A stretch of DNA of 64,000 bases, taken from positions 2,371,700 through 2,435,699 of the forward strand of contig CAJFCJ010000019.1 of the NCBI GenBank assembly GCA_904063045.1, in the 5' to 3' direction. Under the pieces are notes generated by a model, which did not search any database, had not been told where the DNA came from, and was given only the letters and a program-made list of their open reading frames with translations. The stretch is from Dimorphilus gyrociliatus. Lineage: Eukaryota > Annelida > Polychaeta > Dinophilidae. Shown here piece after piece: positions 24,238 to 37,541 of the stretch (position 1 is its first letter; every line of letters begins with the position of its first letter). The position numbers and the translations under genes were made by a program.

Positions 24238-25246
24238 ATGTCGGAAGAACTAGAGGATCAGATATTAGAAGATTTATACAGTTGGTTGGACCAGATTCCT
24301 TTATCAAGAGAAAAGAAGTCGGTGAGAAGGGATTTTGCAGATGGAGGTAAAGTTTCTATTCAATTATTTATTCATATAGTCAAAGTTTCCAATACTTTAG
24401 TTTTGGTAGCCGAGATAATTAAGTTTTACTTCCCCGAAATGGTTGATCTACATAATTATCCACCAGCCAGTATGATACAGAGAAAAACTGACAATTGGAA
24501 TCTCTTAAATAAGTTCGAAAATATTTTAAGTCGTACCGTATATTTGTTTACTTTTTAATCCGTATTATTTTATAGGAAGGTCTTCCGGAAGTTGGGATTT
24601 GAACTACAACAGGTATTTGTCTAATATATAAAGATCAAAGATATTTAACACCATTTTTCCTTTTAGGACGTCATAAGTAAATTAGTTGCGGGTCGTCAAG
24701 GAGAACATGCTGCGGAACATTTCCTCCTCATGCTACGGAGTAAGGTGGAAAGAAAATTGTTTCAGAAAAAGAGACAAACCGAGAGTGAGGTCATCGACAG
24801 AAAGTCAAAATCGGAACGAGATCAACAGGTTCCTCCACTAACGTATCCTGCAGTACAGAAGTTAAGAGGAACTTTGGAAGCAGGGTATATTTATTTATTG
24901 TTTGTGGCTTAACTTTACAATATATAATGTCAATCGATATTTCAGAAGTGTAATGGCTAACGAGCGGAAGTTAAACTATAAATTTTCAACTCCTCGGACA
25001 AAGCCTCCTAATCAACAAGATACGGTATCGAAACTTGCTTTGGAAGAGGTGGAGCAAGAGTTGCTAACTCGCGACGAAACTATTCAGGTCCTACAAGCTA
25101 AAGTTCGACGTTTAGAGCACTTATTGCATTTAAAAGACATCCGAATCGAAGATTTACAATCTAGGCTGCAGATGGCAAACCAAGAGAAAATAAGTAGGGC
25201 CCAGCAACTGTTCAGTCAGCATAAGGTTACAACGAAACATAGATGA
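24238..25246 (+). CDS. SPEF1: SPEF1/CLAMP, calponin-homology microtubule protein
   Basis: Microtubule-bundling protein of the central apparatus and other stable microtubules in motile cilia. Exons: 24238-24346, 24401-24512, 24576-24612, 24667-24884, 24946-25246; 258 residues (human about 236). The N-terminal CH domain reads LYSWLDQIPLSREKKSVRRD, then VAEIIKFYFPEMVDLHNY and, after splicing, LLNKKVFRKLGFEL. The C-terminal coiled coil carries the diagnostic ETIQVLQAKVRRLEHLLHLK and RIEDLQSRLQ. The second donor is GTTCGA, atypical but required by phase and by alignment with the family. Divergent with SDCCAG8 (240 bp), another ciliary gene, and convergent with ATP5PF. Confidence 0.93.
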
Positions 25247-25422
25247 CTGGGAAAGTGATCGTTAATTGATTTTCTATGCTCAGTGAAAGCTTAAATTACT
25301 TAATATACGAAGTCTTAAATTAATATTAAAGAAAAGCAAATACTATTTGCTTTTTTCATTATTTTATGTTGAATTCAGAAACTTATCGTCTATTTCAACT
25401 AAGTGACAAATTGATGTACCTA

Positions 25423-25893
25423 TTAAATGTCCCAAACAGCTTTTTCTGCACGGTAGTCTTCTTCAACTACAGCTTGGGTTTCTGTTGCTTTTTCAGCTTC
25501 TTGCGCTTTAACATCACCGATTCCAACTGCTTCCAAAGTGGGGTCGGAAAAAGAGAAAGATGGGAAGGATGTGGGATCTTCGTTCTTTCCAATATATTGT
25601 CGTTCAATTTTTTCCATTTCATCAGACAAAGATTTTTTCAAGGCAGTCGTAGCTTCTACAAGCCTGTCGCCAGACGATTTAGCTTTTTTGTCATATTCGT
25701 GAATTTTGTCGACGAATAGTTGCTGAATAGGATCGAGTTTTTGACTGGTCGGTGCAGCTGCTAAATATATGAAATGCATTAGAATGGAATTTATTTGATA
25801 CTCTAACAATAAAAAAATTTAATACATACTAGCAAAGAACCTTGTATTTGTTTGAGCTAAGCGAGCTCCCCTGCAAACCAGTTGACGAAACAT
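25423..25893 (-). CDS. ATP5PF: Mitochondrial ATP synthase coupling factor 6
   Basis: Peripheral-stalk subunit F6 of mitochondrial F1Fo ATP synthase. Exons 25830-25893 and 25423-25760; 133 residues. The N-terminus MFRQLVCRGARLAQTNTRFF is basic and lacks acids, as a mitochondrial presequence should. The mature core has KLDPIQQLFVDKIHEY, matching the family, and later DPTSFPSFSFSDPTLE, like its conserved FPxFxFxDP end. An acidic Glu/Ala tail of about 30 residues (ATETQAVVEEDY) extends beyond the usual C-terminus. Start is 274 bp from the divergent RSPH10B start. Confidence 0.9.
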
Positions 25894-26167
25894 TGCTCTT
25901 AGAAGATGGTTTCTATAAAGAGTATTGGATTATTCACTTTATTAAAATCTTATCAGATGAACTAAATTAAATATTACAATTTGAATAGATACTAGAGAAA
26001 AACAAGCATTTACCCGAGTTCCGAGTGACCGTCAAAGTCTTGTCCTTGACCAAGCGATTTTGGTAGTATCGCACAAAATAATTATTAAACTATTCTATTT
26101 CCGATTCCTCCATTTCGTGCGTAACTCTAACATCGGGACGGGGACCAGGTTGTAAACAAACGCGTCC

Positions 26168-28856
26168 ATGGCAACCAAAAAGACTACGAAAAAAAGTGGG
26201 AAAAAGGGTATTGAAAGTTCCCCAACAATAGATAATTCAACACCCGAGGAAAATTCTTTAAAAGTTGAGAGTATAGTAGAAGAAACTACAGATAAGGAAG
26301 AAGATAATAAAGAAACTCCTGAAGAAGCAAAGGCAGTAGAGCTGGAAGAAGAGTATGAAATCCCTGTTTTAGCTCAGATTATTGTAGAAAATTACGAAGG
26401 GGATATAGAAAAAGGCTTCTTTCATGGAAACGGTGAAGCTAGTTTCGAAGGCGGATGCCATTATAAGGGCCAATTTGTTAAAGGCGAAATGCATGGAGAA
26501 GGCATTTATACTTGGCCCGATGGATTGGTTTACGAAGGTAATTTTGAGCGCAATAGAATAAATGGAAAGGGTAAATATTATTGGTTGGATGGAACTGTTT
26601 ACGAGGGGGAAGTTGAAAATGGTGTTAGACAAGGATATGGTACTCAAGTCATTAAAGGAGGGAAAAAATACGAAGGGGAGTGGAAGTTAGGTAAAAGATG
26701 TGGAAGAGGGAAAATGGACTATGATGAAGAGGGAACGAGTTATTATAGTGGAGACTGGGTTGACAACATAAGACAAGGTTAAATTTCTTATTAATTTTTT
26801 ATTAAACAAGCAATCACGTAAAAATGTATTGTTAGGCTGGGGCATGAGAAGATATCCGTCAGGATCAATTTATGTTGGATGTTGGTGGAGGAACCGTCGG
26901 CATGGGCATGGAAAAATGAGATGGAAAAATGAATATTATGTTGGAGAGTTTAAGGATGGTATTCAACACGGACGTGGGCAACACGTTTGGCTATCTAAAG
27001 GAAAGTCTGATAGCTCTCAGTACCCGCTTCGAAATATATACGATGGTGAATGGAAAATGGGTGAAAGAGAAGGATATGGAGTTTTCTTTTACGCTAATGG
27101 AGCACGGTATATCTTCATAATACTCCTAAAAAGTATAATATCTAAAAATTGCTTTATTTTTTAATAGCTACGAGGGTCAATGGAAAAGAAATGCAAAAGA
27201 GGGAAAAGGAAAATTTATCTTCAAGAATGGTAGAGTTTACGAGGGAGAATTTCACAAAGATCATATTGTAGATTATCCTGATTTCACTATGGATCACGCA
27301 ACTACCCCTGATTTGACTAACATAAGAACGCGAACTCCTCTACCAAGTGAGGCTGCAATGTCCGTCCAATCCAATGAGAGTAGAAATACATTAGGACCAA
27401 GCTTTCAATTAGATATACCAATAGAAGCTCAAGATGATGCAGATCAGGTTGTTTTCATATTCTTAATTGAATTGCAAAGTTGATTCAAACGCTAACATAA
27501 TCACTTTAAAATAGGTCAAGAACATCGTTATTAGATATATTACGGAATTAAGAAAGATATATTCATTTTATAGCTGTTTGGGTATTGATCATGAAAAAGA
27601 TCCGGAAGAAGTTTATGTCATGGATAAATTACAATTTTGGCGTTTCTTGAAAGACATTAAGCTACACCTCCGACAGTCTTTATTCGACCTTGATCTAATT
27701 CTTGGTACAAGGCATGATCCTGATCAGCCCGTTTTATTCAGAGATTTTCTTCAATATATTGTTAACCTTTCCGCTCATATATATGGCAGTAATAATTTAG
27801 CCGCATCTGTAAAGAGATTAATTGGTGAAAATATCCTTAAGTATGCTTGTACAGTTGGTGGTCTTATTTTTTCTGATCCAAGGAGAACTCCACATATTAC
27901 ATCTTATCGGAGAGATGCCTATGCTATATTTCTAGCACTTGGAGGAGAGTCTTTAACAGCTCGACAGTTCCTCATATTGTTAAAAACTCTTAATTTATTA
28001 TCAAAGGAACTAACGGCAAAAAATGTTATTGATGTCTTGGCTAGTGATGATGATCTTATTCGCCCTGAAGAAAATGCTCTAAACCTTGAAAGGAAAATCG
28101 TTTTCTTAGAGTTTTTAGAGGCTCTCGTTGGGTGTGCCCAAGTGTTTGTCACACCGGACTTAGCTCAGAGTGCTGTAAGGGCCTCATTGACACCTTCGCC
28201 TCCACCATCTATGACACTTCAGGAACCACAAGACGCAGAAATCATTGAAGTAAAGAGTGCTGTAAGTCTTACAGAAAGGAAATCTTCATCTAAAGCTTTT
28301 ATTAAAGAAGATTCGAAAGCTAGTATTAATGTAGCAAAAACACCAGGTTAGCGTTTTTCCTCAGCAATAAATCATTGCTCTTTAAAAAGTCATAAAAGAG
28401 AATAATTGCGTAATATTTTTTATTATCTAAAATATAGAATTAGATTATGATAAAGCGCCTGCGTCGGCGACTGAAGAGGGTAGAAGCTTAGCTGAAGAAG
28501 AGTTTATCGAAGAAGTTGGCGAAGAGGAAGAAGAGGAGAAAGACTGGGAAAAAGAAGCTGAAGACGAAATGGACGAATCAACAAGGCAGTATCATTTATG
28601 GACTCACCAAATTCACGTCTTCTTTAAACTAAACTTTTTTCCTTCTGCTGAAAAGGAAATTATATTAGCAAAAGCCATAGAATGCAGATTAAAATATGAG
28701 AAGAAGCACCAGAGGTGTTTAGAGAGGATAAGAAAAGAAAAAGATGACACAGATTGGCCGGATGCGCAGAGGAGTATCGAAGATGAAGACAGGTCAAGGG
28801 CAGCAACAGCTAGTCAAGGACAATTGTCCAGCGCCAATATAAGTACTGTGGCTTAA
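26168..28856 (+). CDS. RSPH10B: Radial spoke head 10 homolog B (MORN-repeat protein)
   Basis: Radial-spoke head component of motile-cilium axonemes. Exons: 26168-26777, 26836-27106, 27168-27447, 27515-28346, 28438-28856; 803 residues. A Lys- and Glu-rich N-terminus precedes at least nine MORN repeats (YEGNFERNRINGKGKY, YEGEVENGVRQGYG, YVGEFKDGIQHGRG and so on). The family-specific SSQYPLRNIYDGEW interrupts them. The C-terminal half matches RSPH10B: ITELRKIYSFYSCLG, LQFWRFLKDIKLH, SKELTAKNVIDVLA, FLEFLEALVG. Next come a poly-Glu stretch and the tail TRQYHLWTHQIHVFF. The sequence around the ATG (GTCCATGGCAAC, 26164-26175) resembles the right part of an RFX X-box. AATAAA at 28895-28900. Confidence 0.94.
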
Positions 28857-31800
28857 CAAAAAAGACTGATAAAGCGTAGTAATATTTAAAAAGGAATAAA
28901 TAAAATACTTTATATGAAATTTTTAATAGAATAAAAATATTGAAAAAAATAAAAAGACTTTCTAAATGGATTTTCAAATTTAATCTTCTCTTGGAATAGT
29001 AGTTTATATGATGAAATTAAAAACTAATTATAGCTTGTTTAAAGGAAGATAAAGATAGAAGAAGAAAGAGAATAAAATCTATTAATTCTACTTAAATTGA
29101 TAAAGACATAAAAGATTTTGTAAAATTCGATTAAAACATTATCAATTTCTACAGCTTGTCGATGAATTATGGTTTCAAAACACAAGTATAACAAGAATAT
29201 ATCCTGGTAGACATATTAAGTATAATCTATACAGTATGTAAAGCCTGTATCTTATCCATTGTACCTTTTATATTCACTCACAGTAGCGTAAATAAAAATA
29301 TTAGTGGTGGCTTTCACATCTATACATCTTTTTCTCTCGAATTCGTGTCACTTTCTATTTAATTATATAGTGGAAAAGTACTTGACAAAGTCACGCTTAT
29401 CACGTTTATACGCCTACTTAAATTGGTACCCTATCGTCATTTTGAAAGGAAAGAGAAGGATAAAAATATAAGATCAAAAATTTATGAATTTAGACAACTA
29501 TTGGTTTTAATAAGTATTAATGTATTACTTCTTTCTCTACAACCCTTTATTTAATTTTTCTTCTGGTATAGTACTCAATTTAGTAAACCTATTTACAAGT
29601 CGACCTTAATTAGTCGCAGGTGGTAGGGTTCGCACTTAATATACGATTACATCCCCTTTCGCTAAACATCTAGAAAATATTGTCTAGTTTCATTTGGTTA
29701 TAAAATACTTACGGAAAGCTATTTTAAAACGGGAAAAGGCCTAAGGAAGAGTGAGAGAGAGAGAGAGAGACGAGGAAAGAGATTCCTCATTTGACACTCT
29801 CTTTTATTAGATATTAAAAACAGCAATTTTTATCATCTACAAGTCCTTATAGGGTGATAATTATATTTCTTTTATAGAAAAGCTTTGAATCTTCTTATAT
29901 ATAGATTTTCTTGGAAATTTCATGTCTTCAAATTTTTTAAGAAAAGAGCTCAATTAAATTTTCTAAATTTTACAGGAAAGAAAAAAAAACTATCGTCTGC
30001 ACTGACAATTTCTTCACAAGTTATATTAATACAGGTGGGCTGAATTTAGTTCATTTAGATTATTAACTGTAATTGAGAGAAAAATATTGCTAACAAGTTA
30101 TTATTAATGCTATTATTTAGCAATAACAAACAAATACAGTCAGTTTTGTTAATAATATCTAGAAGCATTTGTTTTTGTTGACAAACTATACTGAACCCAT
30201 ATTCTTGGAATAGGAATACGAAAGAGAGAGAGAGAGAGAGTAAAGGAACTCTCCACCCCTGCGAAATTTATTACGAGTTTAGACAATTGATAAAGAATAT
30301 CTGAGCAACGCACTACGTATTGACAAGAGGATTAACTAGGGGAAATTATGGATAAGTCACATGATCTCTTTCAGAGATTTATAACGTAGTAGAAAAAAGG
30401 ATCGAGATAAACAATATGTTAGGTTTCCTAATAATATGAAAGATGCTATTATTCTATACCACTAAATATCTATATTGCATTATTTATAATGGACAGTTTA
30501 TTTAAAAACTGGATATAAATCGATTATTCTTTAAAGTTTATATAATGAGAAATTAACATTTTCCCCAAATTAGCTGTCTTTTTTCAGTTAAAATCCTGCA
30601 AACTTAGTTTGTCGCGACGTTAAATGAAAAGAATACATAGTGTTAAGTTGTATTCTTTTTAAATGAAAAGATATTGTCGTATGAAAAAGAAATTACGCTT
30701 GTTTAGACGCTTTAAAAAATGGGGCAAGAAATTGGCTTAGCATCCATCCGAGGTTTATATAGAAGAAAAAATAGTAATAATAGAAAAGTAGAGAGAATCT
30801 ATATCTTGTTAAGTAGTTCTTTTGTCAACTTTTTTCCTTTATAGTTTTCTCATTTGGGGTTTTTTTTTTTTAAGAAAAAAAGAGGAAATAAAGAAATATT
30901 AAGAGAGACGGATAGATAGAGATACAGATAGAGATAATTACGGAAAACTTTATATTATATTCTTTCATTTTTCTTTTTCGCTAATTTTTAAATATTTTAT
31001 AAGTTTGATAGAAATGCAAAGAGACAGTTAGCCTAAATCTAAATGACATTTTGTCGTAGTTACATCCTAAGAAGATCATAAAATTTTAAGACAAATGATG
31101 ACTAAAAAATGATACTAATCAGTCTAAGAATTTTCTAAAAGATATATCTTTTGATAGGTAAATAAGTTTGCATTTACGTTCGTTCTCTTTTCTTCTTCCA
31201 AGCAATTTATTTCGTGTCCATCTCTCAAAAGATATTCTCTCCTTTATCTTTATCTCGAATTCTATCTCAATCTCTACGTCTATCTATCTCTCTCTCTTCT
31301 GCTTATATTTTATATTGTCCAGTAGCTTGCAATACAACTTCATTATTTATGTAAAAGAAGCTAAGCGAATGGTATATGTTAGAAGCTGTCTAGTTCAGGA
31401 CGAAGACTCGGAAGTGTTTTGTTTCAAACAGAATTCCAAGTTGTCTCTAACTACGAAGAAATGTTTTCTCATTTAATGAGACAATGTATTGTTCTGGAGT
31501 TGACTAACCTTTATTATGAATTGATAGTTCAATATTTATCCTATGTTTCATATCATGAAACCTCCCAAATTCCCTAAACATAGCTATAATTAAATTTATT
31601 GTTAAATATAAATAGAACTGATAGAAAAATCAATTCCTGACAAACTTTATAAATTGTCTAATAACAAATTTTATACTTAATGAAAATTACGTTTATTTGC
31701 TATTATTTTTATATTTTTCAATCCTTCTAAAAATAGTTCAAAAGATACTTTGGGACAATATCATTCCTATCTCTCTTCCTCTCTCCCTGCACTTTTTCCT

Positions 31801-34800
31801 TTTCTGCTTGTCTCTTTCTATCTTGTTTTTTTTCCCTTTTTTTTATCTTTATTTTAATATTTATACACTTTGCCATATATGTACACAATTATTCTATATA
31901 AATACAAAGGTTTTATGTTACATTACTGGAAGTTTACCATTGTAAAGGAGGACGAAAAAGAAGAACATAGAGAGGAATAAGAGGAAATTGACGCTGTAGA
32001 GGAATCTCAATAAATAGAAAATTAAATTAAACCTAACATAATTGACGTTCATTTTCGTAAGAATACTATTTTTTTCGCTTTAAAAGTAGCAAAGTAGTTG
32101 CTTAGATAGATTGAGAGAGAGAGTGAGAGAGAAAACGAAAGAAAAAAAAGTAAGATGAGAAGTAAGGATGAGGATGAGGAGGGAGATAGGTGAAGAAAGA
32201 GTATTTCTTGGGTGTTTTTTTCTTTTATTTGTTCTATTTTAAAAGCTATTTCTAATTCATTCTAAGAGTATAATTGATCAACAAGTCCTCATTCTAGACT
32301 CTTTTATCTTGTGTGTTTGGTACATTTTTTTAATTCTCTTCCTAAGCTACTTTAAATAAAGCAATAGGGTGTTTTTTAAAAAAAGAGGAAGTCATAAATA
32401 ACGCAAAGAGAAGACATCGAATAGTGCGCCTTCTAAAGAGAAAGGTAATATTCATGAATACCTTGGGAGCAGAGACTCTTCGAGAAAATTAATTCTCTTA
32501 TCTTTCTTTTATTTTCCATTTACGTTTCGAAATATAATAAAAAATTTATCAATAATTTGAGAATTGAATTTTCGCCTATAAGAATAACTATCCTAAATAT
32601 TTTATCTGGTCGATAGATGTCGCCTCAACAAAAAAAGTGACGCTCATAATAAGAACTCTTAAAAGTCCTCATCGTCTCAAAATGCCAATCACTCTTCTAC
32701 CGTAATCCGATCGACTAGCAGTTGACCAAGACAGAAAAAAGGAGAGGAGAGAAAAAAACACGGAACAGAAATTGGACAAAATATCTGCTGGCATTAATCA
32801 GAATAAAATAAAAGAAAACGAGAAAATCTACAAGGAAATCTCTTTAAACAAAAGGTAAACTTCAATTTCCAATTGACAGTATTGGAATCTCTTTACATTA
32901 GAAAAGTTGGCTAAAATCGTTTCTATATTTAAATCTATCGATAGTTGATTAAATTTCTAAAACTTGTCCATAATTATCATATTTATCCCTTTCTTATTAT
33001 TGTCTCTTCCTCCCCCATCTTATCCATAGAAATTATCTTCTGCTTCTTCTGTCTTGTCATTCCGTTCTTCTAACGCGAGTTCGAATTAATTAGACTATCT
33101 CCAGATAAGTTTATTGATGACCGTTTGGTGAGAGACAATTCTCTTCCTAGGCCTAACTCCCCTTCCATCTTACACTTAAAGAAATTGTCTCTTTCCGGAA
33201 TAACTTTGTATAACTAAAACCGAAATCTTTCGAATCGTCAAGAAGAGTTAGCTAATCGAATATTCAGCGATATTTAAAAGAGAACACATCCATGCCCACA
33301 AGTATTTGTGAATAAAGTTTTAACAAAACTCAATTATATGCATATAATTTCTCTTCTATCAGTTTTCAATTCGTATAGGACTATATATGCAATTTAATTA
33401 TGAGAATGGAACGCTATTTGATGTTTTTTTTCCTAAGTTATTGAGCTAAAAACTTGCGCATTACATAAAAGATTATTTTATAGAAACATTTTATTTAAAG
33501 AGTAAAACATACGCTGTGTAGTAAATAAAGAAATTAATACAACGCCATTTCCTGCAATATGCAGTATATGAACTTGTCTATACTATATAGACTTTATATT
33601 ATTATATATGGATATAAAGGAAATAGAAAGACATTTGTCGAACTAGTTCTTTAACTGTTAAGAAGAGAGTATAACATTAGACAGTTGTATAGATACAGTC
33701 TTCTCCGTTTCTCTTCTTTTGGACCATTAAGAATAAGACGATCTGACGTCTTCTTCATACGTTTTCACTTTTATTTGCTAATTTATTTCCTTGCTTTTAC
33801 CGAGCATGATGTTTCTTAGCTGATCTTCTAACGTAGAAATAGGTTTAAAAAGCTTGAGGATATGTATGTCCCTAAATTGTATCAGTTTGGGTTAGAGTAC
33901 CAATTCGCTTCCCCTCTGTGTAACGATTAATTCCATTTTCCGATCTTTCCTAATCGCCCTATCTTCAGCGTCATTGGAATAAATTGGTCCCCTCTATAAA
34001 TAAAAAACGATATACAATCTGCCTTTCCATTTTTATAAGAGTATATAAAACCTATCGATATCATTTAACCTTATATCTTCGCTTATTAGAGAACCCGATT
34101 CACTGTGCAATTAAATCAGCTCAAAAGCCGGGCACACTTGCAAGTTGAGGGTAATAAGGCGAAGCGTTACAAGTATTTATTGCTTAATTGAAAAAAATCG
34201 AGCGTCTCTTTCCTCCACACCTATCTAAAAACTTTTTATGAATGATGGAATCTGTCCAAAAAATGGAATATTCACTCGAAAAGAGAAAAAGATACTATAC
34301 AAATCCTGCATTATTTGCACCTAAATTTTATTATTATAAGACTTTGTCGTCGTCTGATTAAAAACGGATTTTCTCTTGATTATTAGATCAAAGCTCCTAA
34401 GTTTCTTAACCATTTTTTTCATCTATATACGGACAGTTTTCCTTCTTTTTCCTTTTTTCCTCATTTCTACTATTTTATAGCTTAAATTTATTTCTGTTTA
34501 TATTCTAAGCATACGACAAAGGAAAGTGACAAACAACAATAAGAACCAACGATAATGAATGGGATAATTTTTTATGCTAGAGAAGAGAAAAAAAAAATTA
34601 CAACTACCGTTTTTGTTTATTATTAACGCATAGACATTTATAAGTAATTAATTATATATAAAAAAAGCATGATATCCTTAGGAAAGAGATTCTATTATAT
34701 TTACTTGAATTAAATATGTTGTGTACTATATTCCTTTTTACATAACTAATTAATTTAATTGGGTGAGCGGAAAACTGCAAAGTAGAGAAAAAAACAATAC

Positions 34801-35152
34801 AATCTATTTTTAGGGTAGAGTTTCAGTTCAATAATTTCATTTTCTGTAGATAAATTATAAGCAACTTACTATTTCTACAGATCAATTATCATTAAGGCTT
34901 GGTGAAGGATTACATAGAATAAGGATTAATATCGTCTATCTTATTTATATAGTTGTAAGAATTAGCAGAAAATATAAGAAAAACATATTCATTATTTCAA
35001 AATTTGACAAGCATTTTCAATTTTTTAACACCTATCTATCTCTTCCTCTTATCCTCTCCTATACGCATTCCATTATTAAAAGACATGACGAGTTTTTTTC
35101 ACTCCTATTCGATATAACACTATAGGCTGAATTGTTTTTATATCAATTGCAG
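28857..35152. other. Gene-poor 6.3-kb region
   Basis: By far the longest stretch without a supported gene. It is AT-rich with (GA)n tracts at 29753-29770 and 30223-30240 and many purine- or pyrimidine-rich patches (for example 31780-31860, 32110-32190). Open frames at 31168-31476 and 31697-31945 are low-complexity and not supported. I looked for tRNA boxes, known microRNAs and transposase-like frames and saw none. The right end reaches the acceptor AG at 35151-35152 before the synaptophysin start. Part of this region may therefore be a long 5' UTR intron and regulatory DNA of that gene (inference). Confidence 0.55.
29753..29770. repeat. (GA)n microsatellite
   Basis: Nine GA units in the gene-poor region; a similar tract lies at 30223-30240. 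Confidence 0.85.
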
Positions 35153-35169
35153 GGATATATTGATATAAA

Positions 35170-36304
35170 ATGATCGCGTTCGTCTTCGTCTCGAGAATCG
35201 TCGGACTGGTAAGTACTATAAAATAGGGTAGCACCGTAATTAATCACTGCCTCTAAGAGTAACTCGTTTATATCGAAAAGCTCCTAGGAATATTCGCCTT
35301 TTCCACAACGACTTCACACAGTACCACTAGCATCATTCATGTTCACTGCCCAATAGAAAATTCTATGGTACAGATCAACATAAATGTTTCATTTCCCTAT
35401 AATATTGCAAGTAATGGATTTAAAACGGATCCTTGCAATCCAAAATCAGCCGATTCACATCCATACGGATCGTATGCATTCCAATCAATCGGTTTCGTCG
35501 TCCTTGCTATACTCAGCTCTTTAGTATGCCTTCTTGGCTTAATTGTTTATATCTGTTTCGACGAAGCCTATAGGGAAAACTACAAATTACCAAACGCTGA
35601 TTTTTTATTGTCCGTCGTTATTGTCTGCTTATGGATCGTTTGTACGACAGTCTGGGCGGACGGATTTGTCAAGGTAGGACAAACTTAAGTCCCTTGGGAG
35701 ATAATAATTTGACTTTTGTTTTATTTTTGAGCCTAATTAATTACCTTTTATTATGTATTCTTTTATCCGATATCCTGCTTGTAGATTCAAGATATTTATC
35801 CTCCTTTTTCGTTGAAATGACTCCTTATATAGTTCATTCTAAGTTTTAGTTATTACATTGTCTTTAGTAGAGGGATCTTTTTTTTAAATCAATATTCCTA
35901 TAGCTCCTTCTGATTGTCCCCTCTTGGGTCTCTAAACAATTTAACTGACTTTACTTAATCAATCAAAACGCTTGTTGATAAACAGATAAAACATTATATC
36001 GATCTGCAAACACTACGGGTCAACGGCCACTTGGAGGGTTGCAAGGATTTGCCTCATAAATGCATTACCGTAAGCCACGGAAAATTTGCTAGCATTTATG
36101 CTTCATTGGTAAATTGTCATTGATTTAAATTTTTCGTATAATATAATCTGGTCTTCTTCCCTTATTTATTCCTTGCAGTGTTTCGGTTACCTTAACGCTC
36201 TACTTTGGGCTGGTAAACTGTGGTTTCTCTTCTCTGAAACGTCTTTCTACAAAGGTCAACCGGTACCTATAAAGGAAGAAGACTGCGAACCATTTCGAAT
36301 TTGA
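35170..36304 (+). CDS. Synaptophysin-family vesicle protein (MARVEL domain)
   Basis: Four-pass vesicle membrane protein of the physin family (synaptophysin, synaptoporin, SYPL). Exons: 35170-35208, 35281-35673, 35986-36108, 36179-36304; 226 residues. After the start comes the first membrane helix, joined across the intron as SRIVGLLLGIFAFSTTTSH. A lumenal loop with FPYNIASNGFKTDPC follows, then a second helix (IGFVVLAILSSLVCLLGLIV), then the diagnostic YRENYKLPNADFLLSVV with third helix and VWADGFVKV, then a Cys-containing second loop, then the last helix GYLNALLWAGKLWFLF. The cytoplasmic tail is short and lacks the Gly/Tyr repeats of neuronal synaptophysin, so it is closer in form to SYPL. 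An acceptor at 35151-35152 suggests a 5' UTR exon. AATAAA at 36320-36325. Confidence 0.87.
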
Positions 36305-37541
36305 GTCTCTTTTTATTTTAATAAATAAATTAAAGTCGTCAATTATTTATAATAAATAATGAAAAGACTTTATCATATAAGACGTCAATCATAGAATTTT
36401 TAAATAGACTATAAATGGGTTTGTTGTTATTCTATAAGTTATTTTTAATAGTTTGATAATTTACATTTTTCCCTTTTTATAAAACAAGAGGAAATGTCTA
36501 GTCGTATATCTATCAGTACAATCTTATAGGAAATTAATGATCTTTATTCTCAAAAAATAACGCCATCTAAGGGAAGGAAATGAATTACCTCAGAGAAGTA
36601 GCGGTGAAATCAATAGCCATGGCAGTAAATTGATAGTATAGTGGTTTGACATCAATTTTAGCACATTTTAGGTTTGGTAAAAAATTGCAGATTGCCCATG
36701 GCAAAATAATACATTAAACATCGAAAGGGGCTACTGAAAGAGCAATTTCTTTCTGCTCTACTCTGACACAGTCGTTTGTTTATTATATTGGATGCATCAT
36801 TTCTATGCAACCGGATAGGTTGTTGTCAATTCAGCAGTAAAACGTTTGACGTTATATTGAAAAGCGAAAGGAACCAACGATTTTATTTACTCCACTATCG
36901 TAATGCCACATGGAAGCGGTCCCAAAGCCTACTTGCCATGATTAGCTGATAGCTAATATCGTTTCCCTTCAAAGTAGCCTTCAACGAAGATATAGCTGTC
37001 AATATAAAACTAATAGCCAAATCAACGAAACTATTCCATATGTTTTACATATTCAAATTTTATTTACCAAGGTCATTGATGTATAGGGCAATCAAGAAAC
37101 CTGTTTCCCAGAAATATACGAATTTATTATGCAACGATTTGGCATTTTAATGAAATTCCCATTCTGTTTCTAGGGGTACAACTAATTTCTCGGTTCAATA
37201 AACAAATAATCTCTATAGATTTAAACTCTATTTAAAGTGTAGTTAATATTTCTAATAAATACATCTCAAGAGAATGCAACTTAATGGTTGAGTAAACATG
37301 TTGTGTATAATTACGTCTCTCCCCAAAGAGAAACAAAAATTGAGATAATTCCTATGTATATTACAAGAAATATGCGTGTAATTCATTAATAATAACTAGA
37401 AAAAATAATTTCTAAACTTTTCTTTCTTAGTTTCTTTTTTAGAAAAAAAATTGCATGTCAATTGTAAAAACTTTGATCATTTATAATTTTAGAATATTGT
37501 ATATTTCTTACTGAAAAATTTACAAAAAAACACAAACGAAC
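36305..37541. other. Intergenic between synaptophysin-like gene and PSMA5
   Basis: 1.2 kb between two convergent 3' ends, with the synaptophysin polyadenylation signal at 36320. No gene or repeat recognised. Confidence 0.6.
36320..36325 (+). terminator. Synaptophysin-like gene polyadenylation signal
   Basis: AATAAA only 15 bp after the stop codon, implying a very short 3' UTR, in line with the compact genome. Confidence 0.5.

Noticed and set aside
31168-31476. 102-residue open frame in the gene-poor region
   Set aside because: Ser/Ile/Leu-rich translation of a pyrimidine-rich tract, no family resemblance and no splice partners.
31697-31945. 82-residue open frame
   Set aside because: Low-complexity Leu/Phe/Ser from a T-rich stretch.
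33070-33100. B-box-like GAGTTCGAATT, possible tRNA
   Set aside because: No A box or cloverleaf around it.
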